A DNA stretch of 9,887 bases from JAGGVT01 sp965369605. Its GTDB lineage: Bacteria > JAJVIF01 > JAGGVT01. Below are positions 1-5,558 of this stretch, piece after piece. The translations under genes and the position numbers were made by a program. Location of the stretch: contig CBDURE010000130.1 in NCBI GenBank assembly GCA_965369605.1, positions 1 through 9,887 on the forward strand, in the 5' to 3' direction. The stretch's first letter is position 1. Every line of letters starts with the position of its first letter. Under the pieces are notes generated by a model, which was not told the DNA's origin, made no database searches, and was given only the letters and a program-made list of their open reading frames with translations.

Positions 1-100
1 GGTGCCGCCCACACATCACGTCTTTTTGTGATTTGTGGGTGAAATGCGAAACTTGGACGCGAATCACCCATAAAGCCCGGAGGGCTGTATGGGCGGCACC
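1..100. repeat. Folded palindromic repeat element with two internal hairpins
   Basis: The ends are a perfect 10-bp inverted repeat, GGTGCCGCCC at 1-10 and GGGCGGCACC at 91-100. Inside lie two hairpins: 8-19 pairs with 28-39 (11 of 12 pairs, loop 20-27), and 67-78 pairs with 82-93 (11 of 12 pairs, loop of three). The first hairpin shares bases 8-10 with the outer stem, so the two cannot form fully at once. A further pairing is possible between 36-42 (TGGGTGA) and 64-70 (TCACCCA). No open reading frame of interest lies here. The shape suggests a dispersed extragenic palindromic element. The window starts exactly at the outer stem, so the element may continue to the left or mark an assembly edge. 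Confidence 0.6.
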
Positions 101-115
101 CGAGCAAACAAGTTT

Positions 116-145
116 CCCCCCGCTCGCGGGGGGATTAAGGGGGGG
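116..145. repeat. G/C hairpin repeat, left copy
   Basis: Six C, then GCTCGC, six G, ATTAA and seven G. The first 18 bases form a stable hairpin (CCCCCC/GGGGGG around GCTCGC). The same 30 bases occur inverted at 9823-9852 with one mismatch. It lies 35 bases beyond the stop codon of the SprT-like gene but lacks a T-run on the side needed for a minus-strand terminator, so I read it as a dispersed intergenic repeat. Positions 146-180 hold nothing recognisable. Confidence 0.7.
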
Positions 146-180
146 ACAAAAAAACAACATTTTCCAAAATCCACTTCATT

Positions 181-1005
181 TTAAAAAAGCTTACCCCGTT
201 TTCTCGCGCGATTTCTTAGCTTTTCAAAATACTGTTTTGTCCACTTGTCAGCTTTCTCAATATCCGGATTGCGTGCAAGCATCTCTTTGAAGCGAGCGCC
301 GTGCATAACCCTTTTGTTATTCTGTTTTATCGCTGGGACAAGATGATGAACCAGCTCGTGGTAAACAACTGATTCAACCACATATTTCGGCACATCCGCC
401 TTGTCAAGCAGTGCATTTATTCGAATCAACCCGCAATCATCCAGCAGTTTGTATGTTCCCCATGTAATCGAACGATAACCTCCCGATGCACTCCGCCAGG
501 CGATTATTACATCATCAATTTGGCACGTGTATTTCCTCATCACTTCATTCAGTATTTCATCAAGGTTATGATGATTCCCGACAGGGCCATAGCAGTCTTT
601 CAAATGATTCCTTGACAGTATATTAGGGCCTTGTCTCGGGGAACATCCAGACAAAAATCTGTTGATTCGTTCATCATCGCCACGACGTCGTTTCCTGAGG
701 ATATGCCTGAAAAGAGAACGCAGCGTTTTATCATCGGCTTCAAGAAATACCTTTTGCAGCCTGAGGCTTTTTCGCTTGTCAATCGATGCCATAGTCTGGA
801 CATTGTCATGCCAGATAATGTCGCAAAAATTCAACCCCTCTTCTTTTGCGATTTTACCTATCTCTTCCGAACGCCTGATTCTTTTAGTATGAAGCTCAGC
901 AAGTTCCCTGCCGGACTTCGTCGCAGCGTTTTCGCTTTCCTCCTCTTTCTTTGTTTCAGGGGGCAAGACGGGTTGTTTTTCGACAGGGATATCGAAAAGC
1001 GTCAT
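181..1005 (-). CDS. SprT-like zinc metallopeptidase
   Basis: A probable zinc-dependent peptidase of the SprT-like group. Counted from the upstream TTG at 1059 (292 residues), the active-site motif HELVH is at residues 234-238 and a third likely zinc ligand is His253 in HGARFKEM, the usual arrangement for this family. The stretch around WGTYKLL and RINALLDKADVPKYVVESVVYH also fits. No C-terminal zinc ribbon follows; the protein ends in a basic tail (RNRARKRGKLF). The N-terminal 130 residues are charged and helical and not recognised. I prefer the ATG at 1005 (274 residues) because the TTG at 1059 lies just after a terminator hairpin; neither start has a clear ribosome binding site. The cell target is unknown; in eukaryotes SPRTN-type relatives cleave DNA-protein crosslinks, but that role is not shown here. 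Confidence 0.82.
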   Translation of the reverse strand: MTLFDIPVEKQPVLPPETKKEEESENAATKSGRELAELHTKRIRRSEEIGKIAKEEGLNFCDIIWHDNVQTMASIDKRKSLRLQKVFLEADDKTLRSLFRHILRKRRRGDDERINRFLSGCSPRQGPNILSRNHLKDCYGPVGNHHNLDEILNEVMRKYTCQIDDVIIAWRSASGGYRSITWGTYKLLDDCGLIRINALLDKADVPKYVVESVVYHELVHHLVPAIKQNNKRVMHGARFKEMLARNPDIEKADKWTKQYFEKLRNRARKRGKLF

Positions 1006-1072
1006 TTGATTTTCATCTGTCCGGTTTTTCGCCACGATTTTGGAAAAAGCTGCATGCAAATAAAAAATTTAT

Positions 1073-1102
1073 AAAAGACCCGCCCGTATACAGGCGGGTC
1101 TT
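1073..1102 (-). terminator. Intrinsic terminator of the PKD lipoprotein gene
   Basis: A perfect 10-bp stem, AAGACCCGCC at 1075-1084 and GGCGGGTCTT at 1093-1102, with an 8-base loop. Read on the minus strand it is followed by TTTTATAAATTTTTT. It sits 23 bases past the lipoprotein stop codon and before the SprT-like gene, which therefore needs readthrough or a promoter of its own; I could not find a convincing one. Confidence 0.85.
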
Positions 1103-1125
1103 GCAATTCTGTCGTATTTGGATTA

Positions 1126-1833
1126 CTAGAAATTGACAAGGATGTGAATGCTTGCTTCTTCCCACAATCCAAGATTGTCATACACTCTGAGAACCGGATA
1201 GTAATTGCCGGGATCATCGAAAGTCCACGATGAATTTCCGTTGTTTTCCGAAGTAACATAATCCCAGATACCATCGGCATCGAAATCCCATCGATACTCA
1301 ACGAGACTTGCGCCAACCTGCGGAGTGGAGTCCTCCGAAATGAAATTGACATCAAGGGGCGCGGAGCCGGATGGCGGAATAGCAACTATAACCGGATTTG
1401 GCGTCGGTTCAAGCGCCTCTATCTCGAATGTCTCCACTGCCTGTGAGCCGAAATCATCCTCGACTGTCAGCGTGACATAATAGATTCCGGTTGCCGCGTA
1501 TAACGGAGACGGATTAGGTTCAACAGCGTCTGTTATTCCATCCGAGTCAAAATCCCAGATAAACTTGTATGGTTCCAATCCGCCAACAGCTTCTGTTGTG
1601 AATGTAACCAGAAATGGAACTTTGCCTGCATCGGCGCTGCGATAAACCGTAACCCCGAGCGGCTCGGTGTCACCGGGTATTGTCTGCCCTGGAGGCGGCG
1701 GAGGTCCGGGAAGATTCTGCTGATTGTTCTGATCCTGTCCCGGAGGTGCAATTGGTTCCGATGTGGCATTGCATCCTACGAAAACTACAGCTAAAGCCAC
1801 GAGAATGATGGGAATGAATATTTTATGTATCAA
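1126..1833 (-). CDS. PKD-domain lipoprotein
   Basis: An envelope lipoprotein of 235 residues. I choose the TTG at 1833 because GGGAGGGG lies just six bases upstream; the longer frame from a GTG at 1875 would put 14 odd residues before the signal peptide. The N-terminus has one lysine, then a hydrophobic stretch ending VVFVGC, a lipobox with Cys21 as the lipidated residue. A Pro/Gln/Asn-rich linker with five prolines in a row follows (about residues 26-58). Two PKD (immunoglobulin-like) domains come next, at about 60-141 and 146-235, each with the signature WDFDSDG (93-99) or WDFDADG (182-188) and a late strand of the YYVTLTVEDDFG type (YYPVLRVYDNLG in the second). There is no enzyme domain. 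PKD repeats usually serve in surface adhesion or carbohydrate/protein binding; the ligand here is unknown. The gene is a single unit with its own promoter and terminator. Confidence 0.85.
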   Translation of the reverse strand: MIHKIFIPIILVALAVVFVGCNATSEPIAPPGQDQNNQQNLPGPPPPPGQTIPGDTEPLGVTVYRSADAGKVPFLVTFTTEAVGGLEPYKFIWDFDSDGITDAVEPNPSPLYAATGIYYVTLTVEDDFGSQAVETFEIEALEPTPNPVIVAIPPSGSAPLDVNFISEDSTPQVGASLVEYRWDFDADGIWDYVTSENNGNSSWTFDDPGNYYPVLRVYDNLGLWEEASIHILVNF

Positions 1834-1929
1834 GTTTAACCCCTCCCTGTAAATAGGGTGGCATAAGTGAATCACCCTTGAAAGCTGTTAATTATTTCGC
1901 TTTCCCGGCAATTCTCTTTAAATAATCAA
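1834..1929 (-). promoter_or_regulatory. Leader of the PKD lipoprotein mRNA, with alternative hairpins
   Basis: About 95 nt between the predicted transcription start and the TTG codon. On the minus strand AGGGTG (1873-1878) can pair fully with CACCCT (1855-1860). The same CCCT (1855-1858) can instead pair with AGGG (1845-1848), which is part of the ribosome binding site GGGAGGGG (1840-1847). The two pairings exclude each other, so the leader could switch access to the binding site. I recognise no known riboswitch class. Confidence 0.35.
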
Positions 1930-1935
1930 AGCTGG

Positions 1936-1964
1936 ATTATATCAATCCAATGCTTCAAATGCAA
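1936..1964 (-). promoter_or_regulatory. Sigma-70-type promoter of the PKD lipoprotein gene
   Basis: On the minus strand: -35 TTGCAT (1959-1964), 17-base spacer, consensus -10 TATAAT (1936-1941) preceded by TGA, giving an extended -10 (TGnTATAAT). Transcription would start near 1929. Confidence 0.7.
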
Positions 1965-1970
1965 TCATAA

Positions 1971-2004
1971 AATCCGTCCTGAACCGATCTCAGATAAGCG
2001 GATT
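1971..2004 (-). terminator. Possible weak terminator after efp
   Basis: On the minus strand AATCCG (1999-2004) pairs with CGGATT (1971-1976), with an inner CTGA/TCAG stem, followed by TTTTATG. The stem is interrupted and starts inside the efp stop codon, so termination would be weak. Confidence 0.25.
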
Positions 2005-2566
2005 ATTTATTTACACGTTCAAGATAACGCCCTTCGCGAGTATCCACCTTGATTGTTTCGCCCTCGTTGATAAACAGGGGCACCTGAATCACCGCGCCGC
2101 CTTCGACTGTCGCAGGCTTTGAGCCGCCTGTTGCCGTATCGCCCTTCACTCCCGGATCGGTCTTCACAATAGTTGTGATTATAATCGCCGGCAGTTCAAT
2201 TCCCAAAATCTCATCCCTGCACGTTACCAGCGTTACATTCATATTTTCAACCATATAGCCGGCCTGTTCGCCAAGTCGCTCGGATGGTATCTCGGTCTGG
2301 TCAAAACTCTCATTATCCATGAAAACAAACGCATCACCTGATTTATACAGATATTGCGATGTTCGATTCTCGACTCTCAGTTCCTCCACTTTTTCGCCCG
2401 TTCTGAAAGTTCTCTCAACCACGCTGCCTTTTCTCAGGTTTCTTATCTTGACCCGCACAAACGCCGGTCCCTTGCCCGGTTTAACATGCTGGTATTCTGC
2501 AACCTGCCAGTACTCATTATCATATTCAAAACACGTACCTGGTCGAAGATCATTTGTCGTAATCAT
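2003..2566 (-). CDS. efp: Translation elongation factor P
   Basis: Elongation factor P binds between the P and E sites of the ribosome and speeds peptide-bond formation at proline runs. The 187-residue length is standard. The N-terminal KOW-like domain carries the tip loop KPGKGPAFVRVK with Lys32 at the place of the modified lysine of E. coli EF-P (Lys34), so modification by lysylation or another route is possible; no modifying enzyme is encoded in this window. The central OB domain has YLYKSGDAFVFMDNESFDQ. The C-terminal domain has the EF-P signature KTDPGVKGDTATGGSKPATVEGGAVIQVPLFI and ends KVDTREGRYLERV. The ATG at 2566 is preceded by GGTGA at a spacing of six. The gene lies 82 bp after the VanZ-like gene and has a likely promoter of its own in that gap. 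Confidence 0.97.
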   Translation of the reverse strand: MITTNDLRPGTCFEYDNEYWQVAEYQHVKPGKGPAFVRVKIRNLRKGSVVERTFRTGEKVEELRVENRTSQYLYKSGDAFVFMDNESFDQTEIPSERLGEQAGYMVENMNVTLVTCRDEILGIELPAIIITTIVKTDPGVKGDTATGGSKPATVEGGAVIQVPLFINEGETIKVDTREGRYLERVNK

Positions 2567-2614
2567 GCCATATCACCCATACAAATTATAGTAGTCCGAA
2601 AATAACAAACCGCG

Positions 2615-2620
2615 ATTATA
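2615..2620 (-). promoter_or_regulatory. Extended -10 promoter element upstream of efp
   Basis: TATAAT on the minus strand, preceded by TGTGA, giving TGnTATAAT. No good -35 is seen 16-18 bases upstream, as is common for extended -10 promoters. The predicted start is near 2608, about 42 nt before the efp ATG. A second TATAAT at 2585-2590 lacks the TG and would leave only a 12-nt leader. Confidence 0.5.
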
Positions 2621-2648
2621 TCACAAATTCCGGCTCCTGATATGAATT

Positions 2649-3029
2649 TCAATCCGAAGGATTGCATATTAGCACAGCCAAAACCTGCGCAAACGCAACA
2701 CCACTCAGATTCGATAAAGCATCAGTTACAGATGGCGTCCGACCGGGCGATAAGTATTGCGCTGCCTCAAGAAACGAGCCGTACATAAATCCAATCGCGA
2801 CAACCATCACCGCAATTTTCAATAAGGATTGATTGTGGAATACCCGTTTCACAGGAAAATGGAAAAAAAGACCAAAAGCGAAATACGCCGCGAAGTGCAT
2901 CAGAAGGTCATAATTCTCAAGCAAATCCCCTGTCTCCTCGTACGGGACTAGAGACAGATACGCGATTGCGACTGAGATTATTACTGTCGGTATCCAGCTT
3001 TGAATTATTTTCTGAAGTGTTTTGTTCAT
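2649..3029 (-). CDS. VanZ-like family membrane protein
   Basis: A small integral membrane protein of 126 residues. It has the VanZ-like pattern: a first membrane helix (about 13-30, ending LSLVPYEE), then DLLMHFAAYFAFGLFFHF (about 41-58), a helix around 70-87 containing GFMYGSFLEAAQYLSPGR, and DALSNLSGVAFAQVLAVLI near the C-terminus. The conserved E..Q....GR and D...N..G residues of the family are all present. VanZ itself gives low-level teicoplanin resistance, but most relatives have no known function and I infer none here. It starts at an ATG without a clear ribosome binding site, 19 bp after the stop of the large membrane protein, so the two are probably cotranscribed. Confidence 0.85.
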   Translation of the reverse strand: MNKTLQKIIQSWIPTVIISVAIAYLSLVPYEETGDLLENYDLLMHFAAYFAFGLFFHFPVKRVFHNQSLLKIAVMVVAIGFMYGSFLEAAQYLSPGRTPSVTDALSNLSGVAFAQVLAVLICNPSD

Positions 3030-3048
3030 AGTAAAATAACACTATGCT

Positions 3049-4797
3049 TTAGCGTGGTGCTTCCTTAACAACTTCACGACTCAAAACATAAAACCCAAAT
3101 CTCTCATCTCCTGTCGATATCAAAAAAGGCTCATACCTGCCCAAAACATCCGTTATGAGTGAATTGGCATCTGATTCCCCTTTCTTACATACAATGTAAT
3201 TATCAGATGTCGGCATAAGCGCATCGCGACTAATCAAAATCCTTTTGCCATCATTGAGATTGCCATTGATAATGCTATTCAACTCTTTTACGAATTCCTC
3301 ATCGTTGCCGGTATGTTCATAGACCAAGTCAATGCATACATGATTGCATCCGACATATCTCTTTATATATGCACTATAAAGGTGATGCTGTCCGGTTATT
3401 ACAAGATCATCTTTGGTTGTATTTCGCGCAAGAATTTTTGCATACTGGTAGTAGTAATCGTTGTTTGGATTATGCAGCGGCGCGATACTCCCAACCAGAT
3501 TCACGGTGAATAACATGGCTGAAATTGCAATCAATCCCGCAAGTGTGAATTTGCTCTTCCGTGTAATCCATAGCATTGTAAAAATCAGCCATCCGCAGAC
3601 TGACTGGGGTATCCAGTAGTCAGGATTGGTCGGCACCCAGAACAAAAAAAACAGCGCGTATGAGCAAAACCATACAAGCGACAGCGAAAAAAGAACCGGA
3701 TGATTTACCATTGCCGCTTTAAATCCACGAACACGTGACCGTATCATCACGGCTAGAGAAATAAACATCGCGGCGCTTAAAAAACACAGCAGGTAAACTA
3801 CTGGTTTTGACAAGTTTCTCGTGAGAAAGGAATATGCAATCTGCCAGCTCTCAACCGCGTCAAAATCCGGGTATGCAGGAACATCTTTCAACGCGACGAT
3901 AAAATGCATTCCGATAATTGAACGCAGAAATCCTCGAATCGCATCCGGTATTGAGTGAAGGGATAGCGGACTCCAGTAGCTGGACTCATGCCCATACTTT
4001 GTCAGCCAGTGGAACATATCCCCCGGTGAGCCAAGATTAAGCCCAAATTTCATTACAAGTAGATACGGAATCGCCACCACCGGAACAACAACGGCATAGG
4101 CAATGATATTTCTAAAAAGCGCGGGTTTATTATTTTTTCCATATAAATAAACAGCGGCAAGCACAACCGGCAAAAACAGCACATTTGACTGATGAATCAG
4201 CATCGCGATTCCATGAATCGCGCCGACTGTCAGGAACGTTCCCCATGTTACATCTTCACTTGTCAGGAAATATAGAATCAACATAAGAAAAAACATCGGA
4301 ATCATATATATTTCCACAACCGAGCTGTAGAACCAGAACGCGAACGAAAACGCCGGCAGGGATGTCGCGATAATCGATGCCATGATTCCCAACTCCAAAC
4401 GTCTCCGCATTAGTGTGTAGAAAACCCCCAGGATAAGCGCACCGAAAAACGAACTCATATATGATACGAGTGTAAGTGAATCGGCGGATGATCCGAAAAA
4501 CCTGAGAACGGATATCCATAATCTCGCAAGCGGCACATGAAGGAGATGATGTGGATGAAATATATCGTTCACCGGATCAAGGCTTGCGATATAAAATCTC
4601 TCATATTGCGCCCCGGTAAGATTAAGCGCGACCGGGTCAATGTTGTTTATGTAGTAAATTCCGTTATGTGCTTGAAAATAGTTATATGAGATACTCAGAG
4701 CATATATAAGAAAAGCCCCGAGAAAGATAAAAACGGGTTCGATATATGAGAATTTTCTATTTTTCATGTTTGTCATATGAAATAACGCCAGTGGCAT
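3049..4797 (-). CDS. Multi-pass membrane protein, GT-C glycosyltransferase-like
   Basis: A large membrane protein with about ten or more hydrophobic helices, then a soluble C-terminal part of about 130 residues. The longest frame starts at 4896 (615 residues). In that numbering the first sure helix is about 54-70, and HPHHLLHVPLARLW at 114-127 resembles a motif seen in uncharacterised polytopic proteins related to GT39/GT-C enzymes. Further helices lie at about 145-163, 170-212, 217-252, 263-283, 365-385, 401-420, 433-445 and 451-470. The tail (about 480-615) reads like a small alpha/beta domain (DDLVITGQHHLYSAY, GKRILISRDAL). No clear catalytic Asp/Glu pair was identified, so the sugar-transfer role is only a guess. 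The first 25 codons from 4896 are repeat DNA, so I prefer a later start: ATG 4797 (TGGGG four bases upstream) or ATG 4767 (MKNRKFSYIEP, a good charged lead into helix 1). Confidence 0.7.
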   Translation of the reverse strand: MPLALFHMTNMKNRKFSYIEPVFIFLGAFLIYALSISYNYFQAHNGIYYINNIDPVALNLTGAQYERFYIASLDPVNDIFHPHHLLHVPLARLWISVLRFFGSSADSLTLVSYMSSFFGALILGVFYTLMRRRLELGIMASIIATSLPAFSFAFWFYSSVVEIYMIPMFFLMLILYFLTSEDVTWGTFLTVGAIHGIAMLIHQSNVLFLPVVLAAVYLYGKNNKPALFRNIIAYAVVVPVVAIPYLLVMKFGLNLGSPGDMFHWLTKYGHESSYWSPLSLHSIPDAIRGFLRSIIGMHFIVALKDVPAYPDFDAVESWQIAYSFLTRNLSKPVVYLLCFLSAAMFISLAVMIRSRVRGFKAAMVNHPVLFSLSLVWFCSYALFFLFWVPTNPDYWIPQSVCGWLIFTMLWITRKSKFTLAGLIAISAMLFTVNLVGSIAPLHNPNNDYYYQYAKILARNTTKDDLVITGQHHLYSAYIKRYVGCNHVCIDLVYEHTGNDEEFVKELNSIINGNLNDGKRILISRDALMPTSDNYIVCKKGESDANSLITDVLGRYEPFLISTGDERFGFYVLSREVVKEAPR

Positions 4798-4840
4798 AAT
4801 ACCCCAGAGAAAATCCATCATCAAGTAAGTATAAATAAAA

Positions 4841-4867
4841 TTAATTGGTGCCAGGTACCAATTTATT
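4841..4867. repeat. GGTGCC/GGYACC palindrome, copy 1
   Basis: AATTGGTGCC (4843-4852), A, GGTACCAATT (4854-4863): a hairpin with one G-T pair, followed by TATT. The same unit recurs at 5018-5038 and 5227-5247. This copy lies inside the longest reading frame of the membrane protein. Its CTGGCA, read on the minus strand, is 15 bases from TATACT (4828-4833), so it might contribute a -35 element. Confidence 0.75.
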
Positions 4868-4892
4868 GAGCCTCCAAACAGTAAGAAAAACG

Positions 4893-5003
4893 TCATTCCG
4901 ACATCCGAGGAGCGAAGCGAGGAGGATGGTCGGAATCCCTTTAAAAATCGGCGAAACTCATAGCTACTGATTAGTGAAAAGAAGAAAGGATTCCGACCAT
5001 CCG
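4893..5003. repeat. GTCATTCCGA / GAGCGAAGCGAGG repeat with a third inverted arm
   Basis: ATTCCGACATCC (4895-4906) pairs with GGATGGTCGGAAT (4924-4936) apart from one unpaired base, around a GAGGAGCGAAGCGAGGAG core. The arm GGATGGTCGGAATCC (4924-4938) also has a perfect inverted copy at 4988-5002, 49 bases further on. The head GTCATTC and the core GAGCGAAGCGA are shared with the 27-bp repeat at 5084-5110, so these look like two versions of one repeat family. The stretch 4940-4987 between the arms shows nothing recognisable. Confidence 0.7.
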
Positions 5004-5034
5004 CTTCGTATGAAATTAATTGGTGCCAGGTACC

Positions 5035-5056
5035 AATTAATTGGTACCAATTAATT
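5035..5056. repeat. Perfect 22-bp palindrome
   Basis: A self-complementary run centred on GGTACC with AATTAATT on both sides. It extends palindrome copy 2 by an extra half-unit (AATTGGTACCAATT, 5039-5052), as if one arm had been duplicated. Confidence 0.8.
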
Positions 5057-5083
5057 CAGAACCCCGATTTAAACAAGATACAT

Positions 5084-5110
5084 TGTCATTCTGAGCGAAG
5101 CGAAGAATCT
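5084..5110 (+). repeat. GTCATTCTGAGCGAAGCGAAG repeat, left arm
   Basis: A 27-bp unit starting TGTCATTCTGAGCG and ending AAGAATCT. Its exact inverse is at 5167-5193, 56 bases away. Similar GAGCGAAGCGAAG units are familiar as dispersed intergenic repeats in several uncultivated bacterial lineages (general recollection, not checked). Confidence 0.85.
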
Positions 5111-5166
5111 ATAAGTTGTTGTGTTGATGATTAAATCTGACAAAATTAATCCACGATGTCCGGAAG

Positions 5167-5193
5167 AGATTCTTCGCTTCGCTCAGAATGACA
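5167..5193 (-). repeat. GTCATTCTGAGCGAAGCGAAG repeat, right arm
   Basis: Exact reverse complement of 5084-5110, with no mismatch over 27 bp. The two arms could form a long hairpin with a 56-base loop in RNA or single-stranded DNA. Beyond the repeat cluster, 5261-5350 holds nothing I recognise. Confidence 0.85.
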
Positions 5194-5352
5194 GAACAAG
5201 ACACGTTCTGAGACAGCTTCCTCATTAATTGGTGCCAGGCACCAATTTATTTCATACGAAAACCCGCATCACTATAAATCAGGTAAAGGTTAACCACACA
5301 AAAGGCGATATTATGAAATGAGTAATGCATGAACGTGAAAAAAGCCGTTAAA

Positions 5353-5380
5353 ATATTTTTTCGATATTTTTTCGAAAAAA
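5353..5380 (+). promoter_or_regulatory. A/T-tract tandem repeat, UP-element-like
   Basis: ATATTTTTTCG occurs twice in direct tandem (5353-5363, 5364-5374), and the second copy opens a perfect palindrome of six T, CG and six A (5367-5380). It ends ten bases before the -35 hexamer at 5391, about where an UP element contacts the RNA polymerase alpha subunits. It could also be a bent-DNA or regulator site. Confidence 0.45.
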
Positions 5381-5390
5381 GATAGGAATA

Positions 5391-5419
5391 TGGACAATTG
5401 AGATTTACTTTGATATACT
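5391..5419 (+). promoter_or_regulatory. Strong sigma-70-type promoter of the secreted-protein gene
   Basis: -35 TGGACA (5391-5396, five of six to consensus), 17-base spacer, -10 TATACT (5414-5419, five of six) preceded by TGA as an extended -10. Transcription would start near 5426. Confidence 0.75.
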
Positions 5420-5425
5420 CAATTG

Positions 5426-5558
5426 ACTTAATGAGGGTTAATATCCCTCAAAGTATCCTGTAATTTTTCTTGGCAGAGGGAATTACAGGAACCAAAACCT
5501 AAGGCGAAGGTCCGGAAAGTACCTCATTACCCTACATTTTTTCCGGGAGGAGCCAAAG
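5426..5558 (+). promoter_or_regulatory. Structured 133-nt mRNA leader
   Basis: Three hairpins can be drawn. The first pairs ACTT plus TGAGGG (5426-5437, two-base bulge) with CCCTCA plus AAGT (5445-5454). The second pairs CCTGTAATT (5457-5465) perfectly with AATTACAGG (5481-5489) around a 15-base loop. The third pairs CCGGAAA (5512-5518) with TTTCCGG (5540-5546), whose last bases overlap the ribosome binding site GGGAGGAG (5545-5552). A small ACCT/AGGT stem (5497-5500, 5508-5511) may also form. I compared it from memory with c-di-GMP, fluoride, preQ1, SAM and glnA riboswitches and found no match. Confidence 0.45.

Larger units (their letters stand above)
5006..5260. mobile_element. MITE-like element with 36-bp inverted ends
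   Basis: The left end (5006-5041) begins TTCGTATGAAAT and runs through palindrome copy 2. The right end (5225-5260) is its inverse and contains palindrome copy 3; 33 of 36 bases match. Nested inside is a perfect 27-bp inverted pair (5084-5110 and 5167-5193). There is no reading frame of useful size, so if mobile it would need a transposase in trans. No clear target-site duplication is visible. It may instead be a cluster of extragenic palindromes formed by inverted duplication. Confidence 0.5.

Noticed and set aside
1..100. tRNA or other cloverleaf RNA
   Set aside because: The outer stem is 10 bp, there are only two arms, and there is no anticodon loop or T-loop sequence.
33..290. Plus-strand frame of 85 codons across the left repeats
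   Set aside because: It runs through two palindromic repeats and the end of the SprT-like gene; no start signal and no recognisable protein.
631..1074. Plus-strand reading frame of 147 codons opposite the SprT-like gene
   Set aside because: It lies antisense to a gene with clear zinc-peptidase motifs, shows no domain, and its composition follows from the opposite strand.
4841..5260. CRISPR array
   Set aside because: The repeats are few, inverted or palindromic, and not evenly spaced; there are no unique spacers of equal length and no cas gene.
5426..5558. Known riboswitch (c-di-GMP, fluoride, preQ1, SAM, glnA)
   Set aside because: None of the conserved cores I remember for these classes is present.
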